64,000 nt of DNA from Bacillus sp. NEB1478 (GCF_031582965.1 NZ_CP134049.1:2604001-2668000); one strand, 5' to 3'; shown: positions 34,426 to 43,494, counted from the first letter of the stretch. Notes: generated by a model not told the origin, from the letters alone. Translations and numbers: made by a program.

Positions 34426-34439
34426 CGAACACACGTTTG
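34426..34439. promoter_or_regulatory. LexA (SOS) box
   Basis: CGAACACACGTTTG fits the Bacillus LexA consensus CGAAC-RNRY-GTTYG/C at every position. It lies directly upstream of the -10 TATAAT (34443-34448) of the DUF1761 gene. Confidence 0.65.
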
Positions 34440-34489
34440 CTATATAATGGAAATGCAATTATAAATTTTTTTGTGAGAGGGAGAGTTTG

Positions 34490-34900
34490 ATGGACTTTAC
34501 GAGTATGAACATTTGGGCTATTCTTTTGTGTGTCGCTGCGAACGGTATTTTAGGAGCATTATGGTATTCACCCGTTCTGTTTGCCAATCAATGGGTTGCT
34601 GCAAGAGGTTTGAAAATGGAAGAGATCAATAGAAATGGCATGGGATCCTCTTATGCATTCATGATGATCGGAGCACTGATTTCAGCCATTTCTTTATCTC
34701 TCATTCTATCTTCATTTGAAAACATGACGATCGGCACAGGAGCATTCACAGGATTTCTGTGTGGATTTGGTATTGCCTCAATGAGAGAACTGGCACCAAC
34801 GATGTTTGAAGACCGCAGCAAGAAATTATTCTTTATCAGTGCCGGCTATCACACGGTATCACTTACACTTATGGGAATCATTATTGCAGCTTTCATCTAA
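34490..34900 (+). CDS. DUF1761 family membrane protein
   Basis: 136 residues with four membrane helices. The N-terminal ANGILGALWYSPVLFANQWV and the middle GFGIASMRELAPTMFEDRSKKLFFI match DUF1761. Function unknown. A TTG three bases upstream is in frame, but ATG 34490 has better spacing from GAGAGGGAGAG. A LexA-type box covers the promoter, so DNA-damage induction is possible. The cupin gene follows after 67 bases. Confidence 0.75.
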   Translation: MDFTSMNIWAILLCVAANGILGALWYSPVLFANQWVAARGLKMEEINRNGMGSSYAFMMIGALISAISLSLILSSFENMTIGTGAFTGFLCGFGIASMRELAPTMFEDRSKKLFFISAGYHTVSLTLMGIIIAAFI

Positions 34901-34967
34901 ATAAAATGATTTAAGAAACTCTTCACGGGGAATCATTTGGATAAAACCAATGAGGAGTTATGTATCT

Positions 34968-35477
34968 ATGAAAACATTAAATGAAGATGTGAAAACTTTA
35001 TTTTTCTCAGATGACGGAAAGATTCCGAATCATCCATCATGGCCAGTGCTTTTATATGTCGGCGCATTAAATGAAGTGCCAGAAGATGCATTGAATGTGT
35101 TTGAAGTGAACGGCTGGAGCAACGGCTGGGAAAACGGTGTGTTTGATTATCACCATTACCACAGCAATACGCATGAAGTACTTGCTGTCATAAGCGGAGA
35201 GGCTGTGATTCAGCTTGGCGGTGAAGAAGGTGTTCCTTTAGAAATTTCGGAAGGGGACGTAATCATTCTGCCGGCGGGAACTGGACACAAAAAGATAAGT
35301 GCCAGTAATGATTTTAAAGTGGCAGGTGCTTATCCAAACGGTATGGAGCATGATTTAAAAAAAGGTCTTGCTGATGATCGTCCAGAAGTTTTAGACAACA
35401 TTATGCTAGTTCCGTTTCCAGACACCGATCCTGTTTTCGGAAAAGAAGGACCGATGTTCGAACTATGGAAAAGCTAG
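34968..35477 (+). CDS. Cupin-domain protein (YjlB-like)
   Basis: 169 residues, a single conserved beta-barrel. The metal-binding motif HYHSNTHEVLAVISGEAVIQLGG contains the His-His-Glu ligands, and GDVIILPAGTGHKKI contains the last His. The text is close to my memory of B. subtilis YjlB. Reaction unknown. ATG 34968 follows TGAGGAGTTATG; an in-frame ATG at 34950 overlaps the ribosome site. Confidence 0.82.
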   Translation: MKTLNEDVKTLFFSDDGKIPNHPSWPVLLYVGALNEVPEDALNVFEVNGWSNGWENGVFDYHHYHSNTHEVLAVISGEAVIQLGGEEGVPLEISEGDVIILPAGTGHKKISASNDFKVAGAYPNGMEHDLKKGLADDRPEVLDNIMLVPFPDTDPVFGKEGPMFELWKS

Positions 35478-35501
35478 GATTCTTGAGATCCTAGCTTTTT
35501 T
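35471..35501. terminator. Bidirectional terminator
   Basis: Stem AGCTAGGAT/ATCCTAGCT with flanking A/T runs between convergent genes. Confidence 0.85.
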
Positions 35502-36594
35502 GTTTCCACCAAAATGAATGCGGATATTCAGATTTAGTTAAAATCACAGTCTCCCCGATTTTCGGTGTTGAAACGGTAACATCTAGAGCAGAGGCAGCTT
35601 TTATAGCTCGTTCTACCGGCTCTGTCCAATCATGCAATGACAAGGTGAAAGCACCCCAATGAATCGGAATCAAAAGCTTTCCTCCCACATCCAGATGAGC
35701 TTGGACGGTTTCTTCCGGCAGCATATGTATCGCAGACCATTTTTCATGATATTGACCGCATTCCATTAATGTTAAATCGAATGGACCATATTTTTCACCG
35801 ATCACCTTGAAATGGGGACCATATCCGCTGTCACCGCTAAAATACAGGTTGAAGTCTTCCCCTTTTATCACCCATGAACACCATAATGTAGAATTTCGGT
35901 CTGTTAAGCTTCTGCCCGAAAAATGTCTCGAAGGTGAACAAACGAGTTCGAGTCCTGCCAACTCTACTTCATCCCACCAGTTACATTCTTTTATTCTTTC
36001 TTTCTGAATCCCCCATCTCTCTAGATGGCCACTTACTCCTAAAGGAACAACAAACTGGGAAACTTTTTCCTTTAGTTTTTTTATCGTCCCATAATCAAGA
36101 TGGTCATAATGATCGTGTGAAAGAATGACGAGATCGATTTCAGGCAGTTCTTCGATTTTGAAAGGCAGTTTCTTGCTGTACCGTTTGTTTCCGAAAATCG
36201 GAACCGGTGATGGGGCATGACCAAACATCGGATCGATCAATATGTTCTTCCCATTTGTTTGCAGCAAAAATGCAGAATGACCAAACCAAGTAATTTTCGT
36301 TTGGTGATCACTGGTTTGTGCAGTTAGGTTTAATGGTTCGATCGAAATCGGCTGTTTAGGCTGCCTATTGGGATTTCCTTTTATGAACTCTTTTAATACT
36401 GGCAGCATCTCCCGGAAGTTCGTCGCCATCACAGTTGGTATCTGATTAACGAATGTTCCTTCAGAAAAATGGTCTAGCCTATCAAATTCGCTTTTCATAT
36501 TTTGGGATGGCGGCCTTCCGAAAACAGGATTTAGCGTCAAAAATAATACGGTGATTAATAGTATGGTGAACAGGATTAAGCCAATTATGATCAT
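35491..36594 (-). CDS. Membrane-anchored MBL-fold hydrolase (NAPE-PLD/UlaG-like)
   Basis: 367 residues. An N-terminal membrane helix (about 2-20) precedes a metallo-beta-lactamase fold. HDHYDHLDYGTIKKL is the HxHxDH metal motif; FSGDSGYGPHF supplies the bridging Asp, and IPIHWGAF the last His. TWFGHSAFLLQTNGKNILIDPMFG is characteristic of the group acting on phosphodiester lipids or lactones. The substrate is unknown. ATG follows GAGAGGAAACGAATC. Confidence 0.85.
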   Translation of the reverse strand: MIIIGLILFTILLITVLFLTLNPVFGRPPSQNMKSEFDRLDHFSEGTFVNQIPTVMATNFREMLPVLKEFIKGNPNRQPKQPISIEPLNLTAQTSDHQTKITWFGHSAFLLQTNGKNILIDPMFGHAPSPVPIFGNKRYSKKLPFKIEELPEIDLVILSHDHYDHLDYGTIKKLKEKVSQFVVPLGVSGHLERWGIQKERIKECNWWDEVELAGLELVCSPSRHFSGRSLTDRNSTLWCSWVIKGEDFNLYFSGDSGYGPHFKVIGEKYGPFDLTLMECGQYHEKWSAIHMLPEETVQAHLDVGGKLLIPIHWGAFTLSLHDWTEPVERAIKAASALDVTVSTPKIGETVILTKSEYPHSFWWKQKS

Positions 36595-36839
36595 GATTCG
36601 TTTCCTCTCTGCAATACAATGGTATAAAATATACTACCGATTAAAGGAAGCGAAATCAATTTTTGGGATTGTATTAGATTTAGTGATATTTTTAGTTGCA
36701 TGAATCAAATTTATAATTGCTCTTTTAAAAAAACGATATCTTCTACCTTCACAATCAGTAGCTTTCCCTCTTGAGGTGAGCCTCTTTTACATTATGATAA
36801 GATATATACAGAAAACTCACTTAAAAGGTTGGGAGAATT

Positions 36840-37529
36840 TTGAAGGAAAGTAGAGTGAAAAAGGTAGCTGTTTGCTGGAGTGGCGGGAAAGATTGTTGCC
36901 TTGCATTATACCGTACACTAACAGAAAACCATAAAGTAATTTGTTTATTATCTATGGTTTCAGAAAAAGATGCTCGAAATCACGCACATGGAATACAATT
37001 AGACATTTTAAAATTACAAGCTGAAGCTTTGGGATTACCTTTAATTTTGGTAGATTCAGCAGGGGAATATGAGGTCTCATTAAAAAGGGCACTTTCCCTC
37101 CTAAGAGAGCGATCTGGCGTAGAATCAGTTGTATTTGGGAGTTTATACTCGAATGAAGATAGAAGGTGGAATGAGCAAGTAGCCTATCAATCTGGAATTG
37201 AGCCTCTATTTCCAGTGTGGATTTCGCAAAACCACTCTTCCAAACTTCTTTTTGATTTTATATCGCTAGGTTTTCAGTCAGTAGTTTGTCGTGCGTCCAC
37301 TGAGTATTTTGACCAAACATGGACAGGTAGAGATGTTGATTGGAGCTTTTATGATAAGATCAATCAAACAGCTAGTTGCGTTATGGGGGAATTAGGGGAA
37401 TACCATACATTTGTTTTAGATGGTCCCATTTTTCATAAAAAAATCGAAATAACGAGATCAGATGCTGTTTTGAATTCGGGATTATGGTCTTTAGATATTC
37501 AATCGTGCCGATTATTGGACAAAAATTAA
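36840..37529 (+). CDS. Dph6-related ATP-pyrophosphatase family protein
   Basis: 229 residues. The PP-loop is VCWSGGKDCCLALYRTL (residues 9-25). FGSLYSNEDRRWNEQVAYQSGIEPLFPVW and GELGEYHTFVLDGPIF are the conserved blocks of the diphthine-ammonia ligase-like family (MJ0570 type). Bacteria lack diphthamide, so the true substrate is unknown. TTG 36840 follows GGTTGGGAGAATT. Confidence 0.82.
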   Translation: MKESRVKKVAVCWSGGKDCCLALYRTLTENHKVICLLSMVSEKDARNHAHGIQLDILKLQAEALGLPLILVDSAGEYEVSLKRALSLLRERSGVESVVFGSLYSNEDRRWNEQVAYQSGIEPLFPVWISQNHSSKLLFDFISLGFQSVVCRASTEYFDQTWTGRDVDWSFYDKINQTASCVMGELGEYHTFVLDGPIFHKKIEITRSDAVLNSGLWSLDIQSCRLLDKN

Positions 37530-37688
37530 ATCAGCTGTTTGGCATCATTGAACGAACGGGGTAGTTTAGTCAGAAGAAGAACCATATTAATAAAGGGATT
37601 TTTTTAGAAGTAAAGAAAGTATATAATTTATTTATTAATGATATTCATGAAAGAATCATCAACTATACCGAAAGAGAGTTGATTTAGT

Positions 37689-38111
37689 ATGAATAACCTC
37701 ACGAAAATGAAAATTGTAAAGCCAGCTAATGAAGTATTTGAAGCCTTTGTAGATCCTTCGTTAATCGGAAATTTTTGGTTCTCATCGAGCTCTGAAAGAT
37801 GGGAAAAAGGCAAGACGGTTATATTGAAATATGATGAGTACAATGCCCAAGGGGAAATAGAAGTAATGGAAGTTGAAATAAATAAGAAAATAGTGTTCCA
37901 GTGGGGGAAGGGACATATTGTTACCATTACTCTTAGAGAGTTGGATAACTCGAGTACAATTGTTGAAGTTAACGAAGAAGGTTTTAAAGAAAGTGATGAA
38001 GAAGTAATAACTCTAATGATAGATAATAAAGAGGGATGGGTTTATATGTTGACCTGTTTAAAGGGTTATTTAGAATATGGTGCTAATTTGAGAGCAGCAT
38101 TAGTTAAATAA
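37689..38111 (+). CDS. SRPBCC (AHSA1/START-like) family protein
   Basis: 140 residues with the helix-grip fold of AHSA1-type proteins: KIVKPANEVFEAFVDPSLIGNFWF at the N-terminus and VEVNEEGFKE...GWVYMLTCLKGYLEYG near the C-terminus. These proteins bind hydrophobic ligands or chaperone clients; no specific role can be given. ATG follows AGAGAGTTGATTTAGT. It ends with a terminator at 38142. Confidence 0.82.
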   Translation: MNNLTKMKIVKPANEVFEAFVDPSLIGNFWFSSSSERWEKGKTVILKYDEYNAQGEIEVMEVEINKKIVFQWGKGHIVTITLRELDNSSTIVEVNEEGFKESDEEVITLMIDNKEGWVYMLTCLKGYLEYGANLRAALVK

Positions 38112-38141
38112 CTTATGCCTACATATGAATGTATGAAAACC

Positions 38142-38170
38142 AGGAGGATATGTTATCTCCTGTTTTTTTT
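38142..38170 (+). terminator. Terminator of the SRPBCC gene
   Basis: Stem CAGGAG/CTCCTG followed by eight T. Confidence 0.75.
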
Positions 38171-38258
38171 GCGAACAAGACTTTTGCTCCAAATACCCGC
38201 GAACAGACAACATTCTACAATTTCCGCAAACCTTTTAGCCCTTTCACATAACAATACT

Positions 38259-38308
38259 AAAAAGCTGATCTATATATGGACACCATTTTGTCCAAAAGAT
38301 CAGCTTTC
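38259..38308 (-). terminator. Long two-part hairpin
   Basis: Outer stem AAAGCTGATC/GATCAGCTTT and inner stem TGGACA/TGTCCA. It is downstream of the 55-aa gene on the minus strand and is a plausible terminator for the isp unit. Confidence 0.7.
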
Positions 38309-38325
38309 GTTTAAGTTATTCATTT

Positions 38326-38493
38326 TTATGCAGTATCCTTTTCTTTTTTCTTTGTGACTTTCTTTCGTCTTTTCTTTTTACGCTCGAGTTCTTCTTTTTG
38401 TGCTTGTATTTTCGCACGCCGCCTCATCTCTTCATAAATCCTTACACAAAGAGTAGCAAAACTAATCAGCAGTGCCAGGATTTTAAACGCCAT
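38326..38493 (-). CDS. Small basic membrane-linked protein, 55 aa
   Basis: Read by eye: ATG 38493, 39 bases after the stop of the intracellular protease gene, preceded by AAAGGCGTGATGGAAG. A short hydrophobic N-terminus (MAFKILALLISFATLCV) is followed by an extremely Lys/Arg/Glu-rich tail with coiled-coil character. It is probably co-transcribed with isp and ends before the long hairpin. Function unknown; the isp link is only positional. Confidence 0.6.
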   Translation of the reverse strand: MAFKILALLISFATLCVRIYEEMRRRAKIQAQKEELERKKKRRKKVTKKKEKDTA

Positions 38494-38532
38494 CTTCCAT
38501 CACGCCTTTCCCAAAATAGAAATTGCGCGCTG

Positions 38533-39534
38533 TTATGAATCTGACTCTATTGATGCAGCCGTTTCGACCGGAGTTCTCATCACTCTGAAATTCTCTTGGT
38601 CACACACCGCTTTCTCTTGCGCATTTAATACGAGCAGACCGTTTCCTTCTGCTTTTTTCGTTAATCCGATGCTTAATGTATTTTTAACTAATTGAGCATA
38701 TACTTCTGCCTCAGTCAGCTTACGCCCAAATAACTTTTCTTCTCGTGCGATCAATAAAGCTGCAGCACCTGAAACATGTGGTGTAGCCATAGATGTTCCA
38801 GACAGCTTGGCATATTTATTTCCAGGATACGTTGAGATTACATTAACACCCGGTGCTACTAGGTCAATTTCATCATTGGTGTTCGAGAAGGAAGCCAGCT
38901 TCATTTTGGCGTCCACTGCACCCACTTCTACTACTTCTTTATAAGCACCAGGATAAGCAAACTCATCTGTGTTCTCTTTGTTGTCCCCCTCATTTCCAGC
39001 CGCGCATACTACTAGCACATCTTCTAATACTGCCCGTTGAATGGCTTCATGCAGTTCAGGCACATCTTCTGGACCACCGAGGGACATCGAAATAACACGG
39101 ACACGCTCATCATTTTCGCCGCGCCACTCAACAGCATAATCAATTGCGTCAATGATTCCCTGATATGATCCGCTTCCGTCTTTTCCGAGGACTCTGCAGA
39201 TCAGGAGTTTCACTTCTGGTGCCACTCCTGCTACACCCGCCTCATTAAGAGTTGCAGCAATGGTTCCGGCTACGTGTGTTCCGTGGTAATGAGCATCTGT
39301 GTAATCATCCGGGTTACTGTCTACAAAATTCCGGCCACCCGCAATTCGATCCTTTAGTTCTGGATGACTTGTGTCACAGCCCGTATCAAGTACGGCGACT
39401 ACAACGCTTTCTCCTGTTTCTCCTTCTCGCCAAAACGATGGTGCATTGATCATTTCAACGCCGTATGGAATTTCCTCTTTTGCAGACTGCAAGACTTCTT
39501 CCATAACATATGGAATTAAACGAACTTCACTCAT
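38533..39534 (-). CDS. isp: Intracellular subtilisin-like serine protease
   Basis: 333 residues, no signal peptide. The N-terminal RLIPYVM is the LIPY/F prosegment motif that blocks the active site of intracellular subtilisins until it is cut off. The catalytic triad is D50 (VLDTG), H84 (HGTHVAGT) and S248 (GTSMATPHVSG). It is the main cytoplasmic stationary-phase protease in Bacillus. ATG precedes MSEVRLIPY. A small basic protein gene follows. Confidence 0.95.
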   Translation of the reverse strand: MSEVRLIPYVMEEVLQSAKEEIPYGVEMINAPSFWREGETGESVVVAVLDTGCDTSHPELKDRIAGGRNFVDSNPDDYTDAHYHGTHVAGTIAATLNEAGVAGVAPEVKLLICRVLGKDGSGSYQGIIDAIDYAVEWRGENDERVRVISMSLGGPEDVPELHEAIQRAVLEDVLVVCAAGNEGDNKENTDEFAYPGAYKEVVEVGAVDAKMKLASFSNTNDEIDLVAPGVNVISTYPGNKYAKLSGTSMATPHVSGAAALLIAREEKLFGRKLTEAEVYAQLVKNTLSIGLTKKAEGNGLLVLNAQEKAVCDQENFRVMRTPVETAASIESDS

Positions 39535-39882
39535 TATGCTTACCTCCTTTTTTTAATCTTAAGACATTGATTTGGTTCAAGACAGGAGTTGCAAAAAAGA
39601 TTTGTGGAGTTCTTGCTGCGATTTACAAAAGGTATGAGAAGACGTATACGAAGATGAAGTGATCCTCCTTTCCAAAATCATTTTTCGGAAACTGATGATC
39701 TAAGGTGAAGGATGTTATTATTACTATTCTATCAAACTGTAAAATGCTGTAACAAGTCCTATTTTAAAAATGAGTCTATTTGTTCAAATCGACATAAAAT
39801 GCATTATTATTAAGGTTATTCTAATCATTTATCCTTTCATTCGACAGAATCCCCCCGTTCAATGATACTATTTCACAAAAGG
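39535..39882. other. Intergenic region upstream of isp
   Basis: About 350 bases, AT-rich. AAAGGAGG occurs on the minus strand (39669) but is not followed by a start codon. No promoter could be assigned with confidence. Confidence 0.4.
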
Positions 39883-39925
39883 AAAAACTCCCAAACCGAG
39901 AGTAATCTCCGATTTTGGGAGTCTT
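39883..39925 (-). terminator. Terminator of the subtilisin gene
   Basis: Stem ACTCCCAAA/TTTGGGAGT with an inner GAGA/TCTC pair and A/T flanks. Confidence 0.85.
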
Positions 39926-39944
39926 CTATTTTTTATCTAATAAC

Positions 39945-41105
39945 TTAGTAGCGAACAGCATCCGCTGCGTTTACGCGGCCTTTAGAGAAGTATGTTCCTG
40001 TTCCAGAAACTGGATCTGCTGTATTCTCAATCGCTGCACGGATGTTGGCTGCACTGCGCCCTTGGGAAGCTAAGAGTCCTGCAATTCCTGCTACAAGCGG
40101 AGTCGCCATTGATGTACCAGACATGTATGCATATCCGCCGTTACGGATTGTAGATGCAATATCTACGCCTGGAGCTGCAACATCAACCCAAGAACCATAG
40201 TTAGAGAAAGAAGCTAATGTATCATTTGTTCCTGTTGCTGCTACTGCGATTGCGTTTGAATAGTAACCAGGGTAACTTGGAGCTGAAGTACTTTCGTTAC
40301 CAGCTGCTGCTACAACAACTACACCTTTGCTCGCTGCATAGTTTACTGCATTTTGCAGAGAAGTTGCACCACTTGTCCCGCCAAGACTCAATGAAACAAC
40401 CTTTGCACCATTATCTACTGCATAATAGATTCCATTTGCAACATCATCTAGAGTACCGCTTCCGTTTGCATCAAGAACACGAACTGCAAGAATGGAAACG
40501 TTTGGAGCCATTCCAGCGATACCTCTCGCATTGTTCGTTGCTGCTGCAGCGATACCTGCACAATGTGTACCATGGTTGTTTAAATCCATTGGATCAGTAT
40601 CATCACTAACGTAGTCATATCCTTTAACTACTTTCCCTGCCAGATCAGGATGATTGTAGTCAACTCCTGTATCGACGATCGCCACTTTTACGCTGGATGA
40701 ACCACGAGTGATATCCCAAGCAGATTGTGCGCTTACTTTTTGTGGAGCCCATTGCACGCCATTTGAGAAGTACGTATCATTCGGTGTCCAGGTAGCGTGG
40801 TATGTATAGTTCGGCTCTGCGTACTCTACCTTACCGCTTTCCTTGTATTCTTTAATCGCTGCGTTAACATCTCCATCTTTAACTTTGATTACGGCGAACT
40901 TTGAATTATTCTTTACCACTTCATCTTTTGCTTTTACAGCAAACGATTTTGCTGCTGATTCTGACACGCTGTCTTTAAATTTTACAATAATTTCTTGAGG
41001 AGTATTTGTCACCTTCTTTTCAGTTTGCACTGCCGCTGCTGCTGGTGACGCAAGAGAAATAACTAACGGTACTACTGCTGCCATAGTGGCGATTTTCTTA
41101 ATCAT
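39945..41105 (-). CDS. Secreted subtilisin-family serine protease
   Basis: 386 residues as preproenzyme. Signal peptide (residues 1-25, AAA-VQ), I9-type inhibitory propeptide (about 33-103: QEIIVKFKDSVSESAAKSF...VEYAEPNY), then the S8 domain. The triad is D145 (VDTGVDY), H178 (NNHGTHCAGI) and S332 (GTSMATPLVAG). HGTHCAG with Cys is the thermitase-type version. It probably degrades extracellular protein for nutrition in stationary phase. ATG is followed by a typical leader; a ribosome site AAGGAGTGAAGTAA precedes it. Confidence 0.95.
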   Translation of the reverse strand: MIKKIATMAAVVPLVISLASPAAAAVQTEKKVTNTPQEIIVKFKDSVSESAAKSFAVKAKDEVVKNNSKFAVIKVKDGDVNAAIKEYKESGKVEYAEPNYTYHATWTPNDTYFSNGVQWAPQKVSAQSAWDITRGSSSVKVAIVDTGVDYNHPDLAGKVVKGYDYVSDDTDPMDLNNHGTHCAGIAAAATNNARGIAGMAPNVSILAVRVLDANGSGTLDDVANGIYYAVDNGAKVVSLSLGGTSGATSLQNAVNYAASKGVVVVAAAGNESTSAPSYPGYYSNAIAVAATGTNDTLASFSNYGSWVDVAAPGVDIASTIRNGGYAYMSGTSMATPLVAGIAGLLASQGRSAANIRAAIENTADPVSGTGTYFSKGRVNAADAVRY

Positions 41106-41440
41106 TTACTTCACTCCTTTGAATTTTTGTTTGCTAGCAATTTCTAATATAGGGGTGAAATAACAGAAAATAAAGAAAAATTTTACTATTCTAACAAAAA
41201 CAAATATATCCTACTAAAATTTTAAAGTTATAACTTAAAATGGGTAAAAAGTCATTTGTAACGCTTTAGATTTTATCTATCTTTTCTCATATCTGACTAA
41301 GCCTGATGCACTATTGTTAATGGTGGCTTCTCTATCAAAATGCTGGTGCATTTATTTGTTTATTTCACCACATTTTATTTTATTTAAATGGTTTACTATA
41401 TCGAACTTTTCATAGATATTTTCTTTTTAAATAAGGATTT
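41106..41440. other. Divergent intergenic region of subtilisin and peroxiredoxin
   Basis: About 335 AT-rich bases. It must hold the control region of the protease gene, but I see no named operator. Confidence 0.4.
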
Positions 41441-41465
41441 GTTTAAATTCTTACGTATGAGGAAT
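41441..41465 (+). promoter_or_regulatory. Sigma-B-like promoter of the peroxiredoxin gene
   Basis: GTTTAA (perfect -35) at 41441-41446, 13-base spacer, AGGAAT (one mismatch to GGGAAT) at 41460-41465, about 40 bases before the start codon. Confidence 0.6.
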
Positions 41466-41505
41466 AGCTATAGTAACAAGCTAATTTTTCAGGAGGGATA
41501 TTCGT

Positions 41506-42006
41506 ATGTTAAACGCAGGCGATCAAGCACCAGATTTTACTTTGTACAATGAGACAGGAGATCCTTTTTCCTTCCATAAGCATCTGGAAAAAGACGACCG
41601 CTTCCATCTGCTAGTCTTTTTTCGAGGCGAATGGTGTCCGGTCTGTAATGATCAATTAAAAGAACTGGAACAAAACCTCGACACCTTTAAAGAATTAAAC
41701 GTTCATATCCTCGCCATTTCCACGGATGAACGAGAGAATTTGAACAAAATGAAAGAAACACACGCTCTTTCATTCCCTGTATTCAGCGACCCTGAGCGTA
41801 ACGCCGCAGAGCCATATGGTGTGCACTATCATAATAATGATGATCTATATGAAGATCACGGAGGTCATGGGGAACCGGCTATTTTTTTAGTCGATAATAA
41901 AAAACGCGTCCTTTATTTAGATGTTCAAACTGGACCGTTCGGGCGTCCTTCTGCTGAAGATTTAAGAAAGACGATTAAATATATTAAAAAGACATTAAAA
42001 GAGTGA
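41506..42006 (+). CDS. AhpC/TSA-type peroxiredoxin
   Basis: 166 residues with thioredoxin fold. FFRGEWCPVCNDQLKELE carries the peroxidatic Cys (WCPVC, about residues 46-50); a resolving Cys is possibly the second in this motif. It is expected to reduce peroxides with thiol electron donors. The probable sigma-B promoter fits an oxidative or general stress role. ATG follows CAGGAGGGATATTCGT. Terminator overlaps the stop. Confidence 0.88.
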   Translation: MLNAGDQAPDFTLYNETGDPFSFHKHLEKDDRFHLLVFFRGEWCPVCNDQLKELEQNLDTFKELNVHILAISTDERENLNKMKETHALSFPVFSDPERNAAEPYGVHYHNNDDLYEDHGGHGEPAIFLVDNKKRVLYLDVQTGPFGRPSAEDLRKTIKYIKKTLKE

Positions 42007-42029
42007 GGGCGTTTGCACCTCACTCTTTC
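41998..42029 (+). terminator. Terminator of the peroxiredoxin gene
   Basis: Stem AAAGAGTGAGG/CCTCACTCTTT, overlapping the stop codon. Confidence 0.85.
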
Positions 42030-42102
42030 TTGTATTCACGACAGTATTACTGTCCTAGTTAAATTTTTGATAAATCTTCTGACAACGTAGATATATGATA
42101 GC

Positions 42103-42555
42103 TTAGCCCTCTTCCCCTCCAACAAAATAATCATTTTTACGGTAAGATAAAGCACTTAAGTGAGCGACGAGTTCTGTTTCATTCTCTACTGTAACTTCAT
42201 ACCAAGAAGTGCGGTTATTCCGTTTAATCTCTGTTGCTTTTGCGGTAATTTTCTCACCTTGGCGGCTTGCAGCCAAATACCCTATGTTCACTTGTAAACC
42301 AACCGATGTTTTCCCGTATGAATTACATGCTACAGCAAATACAAAATCAGCGATTGCAAACAATACAGCACCGTGTGCCGTTCCATGGGCGTTCAGCATA
42401 TTTTCTGTAATCGTCATCTCGGCAATTGCACTGCCTGGACCCATAGCCATCAACTCGATTCCGAGCCATTTGGCAAATGTATCTTGGTTCAGCTTTTCAC
42501 GAATTTCTTCTGCATATTGGTAGTGTACCTCATTGTCATCTCGTTTTGTTTTCAC
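42103..42555 (-). CDS. PaaI-type hotdog thioesterase
   Basis: 150 residues of the hotdog fold. The signature NAHGTAHGAVLFAIADFVFAVACNSYG carries the catalytic Asp/Asn region. It is predicted to hydrolyse aromatic or short acyl-CoA thioesters, as in the phenylacetate pathway, whose other genes are not here. The frame is open to 42606; AGAGGTGATAGAA sets the start at GTG 42555. Confidence 0.85.
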   Translation of the reverse strand: MKTKRDDNEVHYQYAEEIREKLNQDTFAKWLGIELMAMGPGSAIAEMTITENMLNAHGTAHGAVLFAIADFVFAVACNSYGKTSVGLQVNIGYLAASRQGEKITAKATEIKRNNRTSWYEVTVENETELVAHLSALSYRKNDYFVGGEEG

Positions 42556-42774
42556 TTCTATCACCTCTTTTAGAAAATTCTTTTCCCATATATGAAACAC
42601 CTTCAACTACTTAATAACATTCTTTTAAATCATACGGTTATGTAAACTCTTAACCGTCTCACCAGATTTGTAAAGAATAACAAATGTAAAGCTAGGATAC
42701 CTTACTGCCAACTGTTTTAAGGAAAGGCAATTCTACACCCCCTTCTGTTCAAATACAATTTTTGTGCATAACAC

Positions 42775-42803
42775 TTCACATTTCCAATAAATAACCGTAC
42801 AAT
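42775..42803 (+). promoter_or_regulatory. Sigma-A promoter of the DUF4395 gene
   Basis: TTCACA at 42775-42780, 17-base spacer, TACAAT at 42798-42803, about 36 bases before the ATG at 42840. Confidence 0.65.
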
Positions 42804-42839
42804 GTAATAACTAATCCAATAAGAAAGGTCGGAATTAAA

Positions 42840-43271
42840 ATGACAAACAACATTTCTTCAATCCCCAGACCTTTAGTCCGTACGAATCAATGGTTTATTT
42901 TCTTATCTGTCGTTGCCACTTGGCTAACGGGGCAAGCTTGGATTCTCTTACTTCCATTAACAGCTGGATTGCTGGGCATGTTCCTGAATTTTAATCCTAT
43001 TATGAGAGCGGCTAAACTATTTTTGAAGAAAAAGCCGTCAGAATATATCCCAGAAGACAAAGATCAGCAGCAATTCAACCAAGTCATCGCCATCTCCCTT
43101 CTTGCCATGGGCTTCATTAGCTATATGATGAACTGGTCTACTATTGCCGTCGTTGCTACGGTCATGGTTGCAGCAGCCTCATTTATCGCTATTTTAGGCT
43201 TTTGCATCGGCTGTTTCATCCGCTTCAGATGGCAGCAATATCGGTATCACAAGACACATAAAACACAGTAA
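42840..43271 (+). CDS. DUF4395 family membrane protein
   Basis: 143 residues with about four membrane helices. SSIPRPLVRTNQWFIFLSV at the N-terminus and LGFCIGCFIRFRW at the C-terminus are characteristic. The two Cys in FCIGC are conserved in the family and suggest a redox or sulfur role, often noted near thiol or sulfur-transfer genes; none are adjacent here. Ribosome site AGAAAGG. Own promoter and terminator. Confidence 0.78.
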   Translation: MTNNISSIPRPLVRTNQWFIFLSVVATWLTGQAWILLLPLTAGLLGMFLNFNPIMRAAKLFLKKKPSEYIPEDKDQQQFNQVIAISLLAMGFISYMMNWSTIAVVATVMVAAASFIAILGFCIGCFIRFRWQQYRYHKTHKTQ

Positions 43272-43288
43272 CTAATGCTAATATAATT

Positions 43289-43316
43289 AAAGACTCCTGA
43301 TTTCAGGAGTCTTTTT
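43289..43316 (+). terminator. Terminator of the DUF4395 gene
   Basis: Stem AAAGACTCCTGA/TCAGGAGTCTTT with T run. Confidence 0.9.
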
Positions 43317-43410
43317 CTATTAATATAAAGCCTTATGAGAAACTTTAATAAACGGTGCTGGCTAAAAAGGAGCGCAATTTTGCAGTAGTTTATCTCTTTT
43401 TTGTCGCAAG

Positions 43411-43459
43411 AAAAAAATGACCTAAACGTGTTCTAAAAACACTCTATTAGGTCATTTTC
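43411..43459 (-). terminator. Terminator of the FUSC gene
   Basis: Perfect 12-bp outer stem AAAATGACCTAA/TTAGGTCATTTT, flanked by A/T runs. Confidence 0.85.
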
Positions 43460-43494
43460 TTTGTTATTTGAAGTTATAAAGAAGAAGATTATAA

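Noticed and set aside
38115..38357. 80-codon plus-strand ORF
   Set aside because: It runs across the SRPBCC terminator, the long hairpin and the 3' end of the minus-strand 55-aa gene; no ribosome site.
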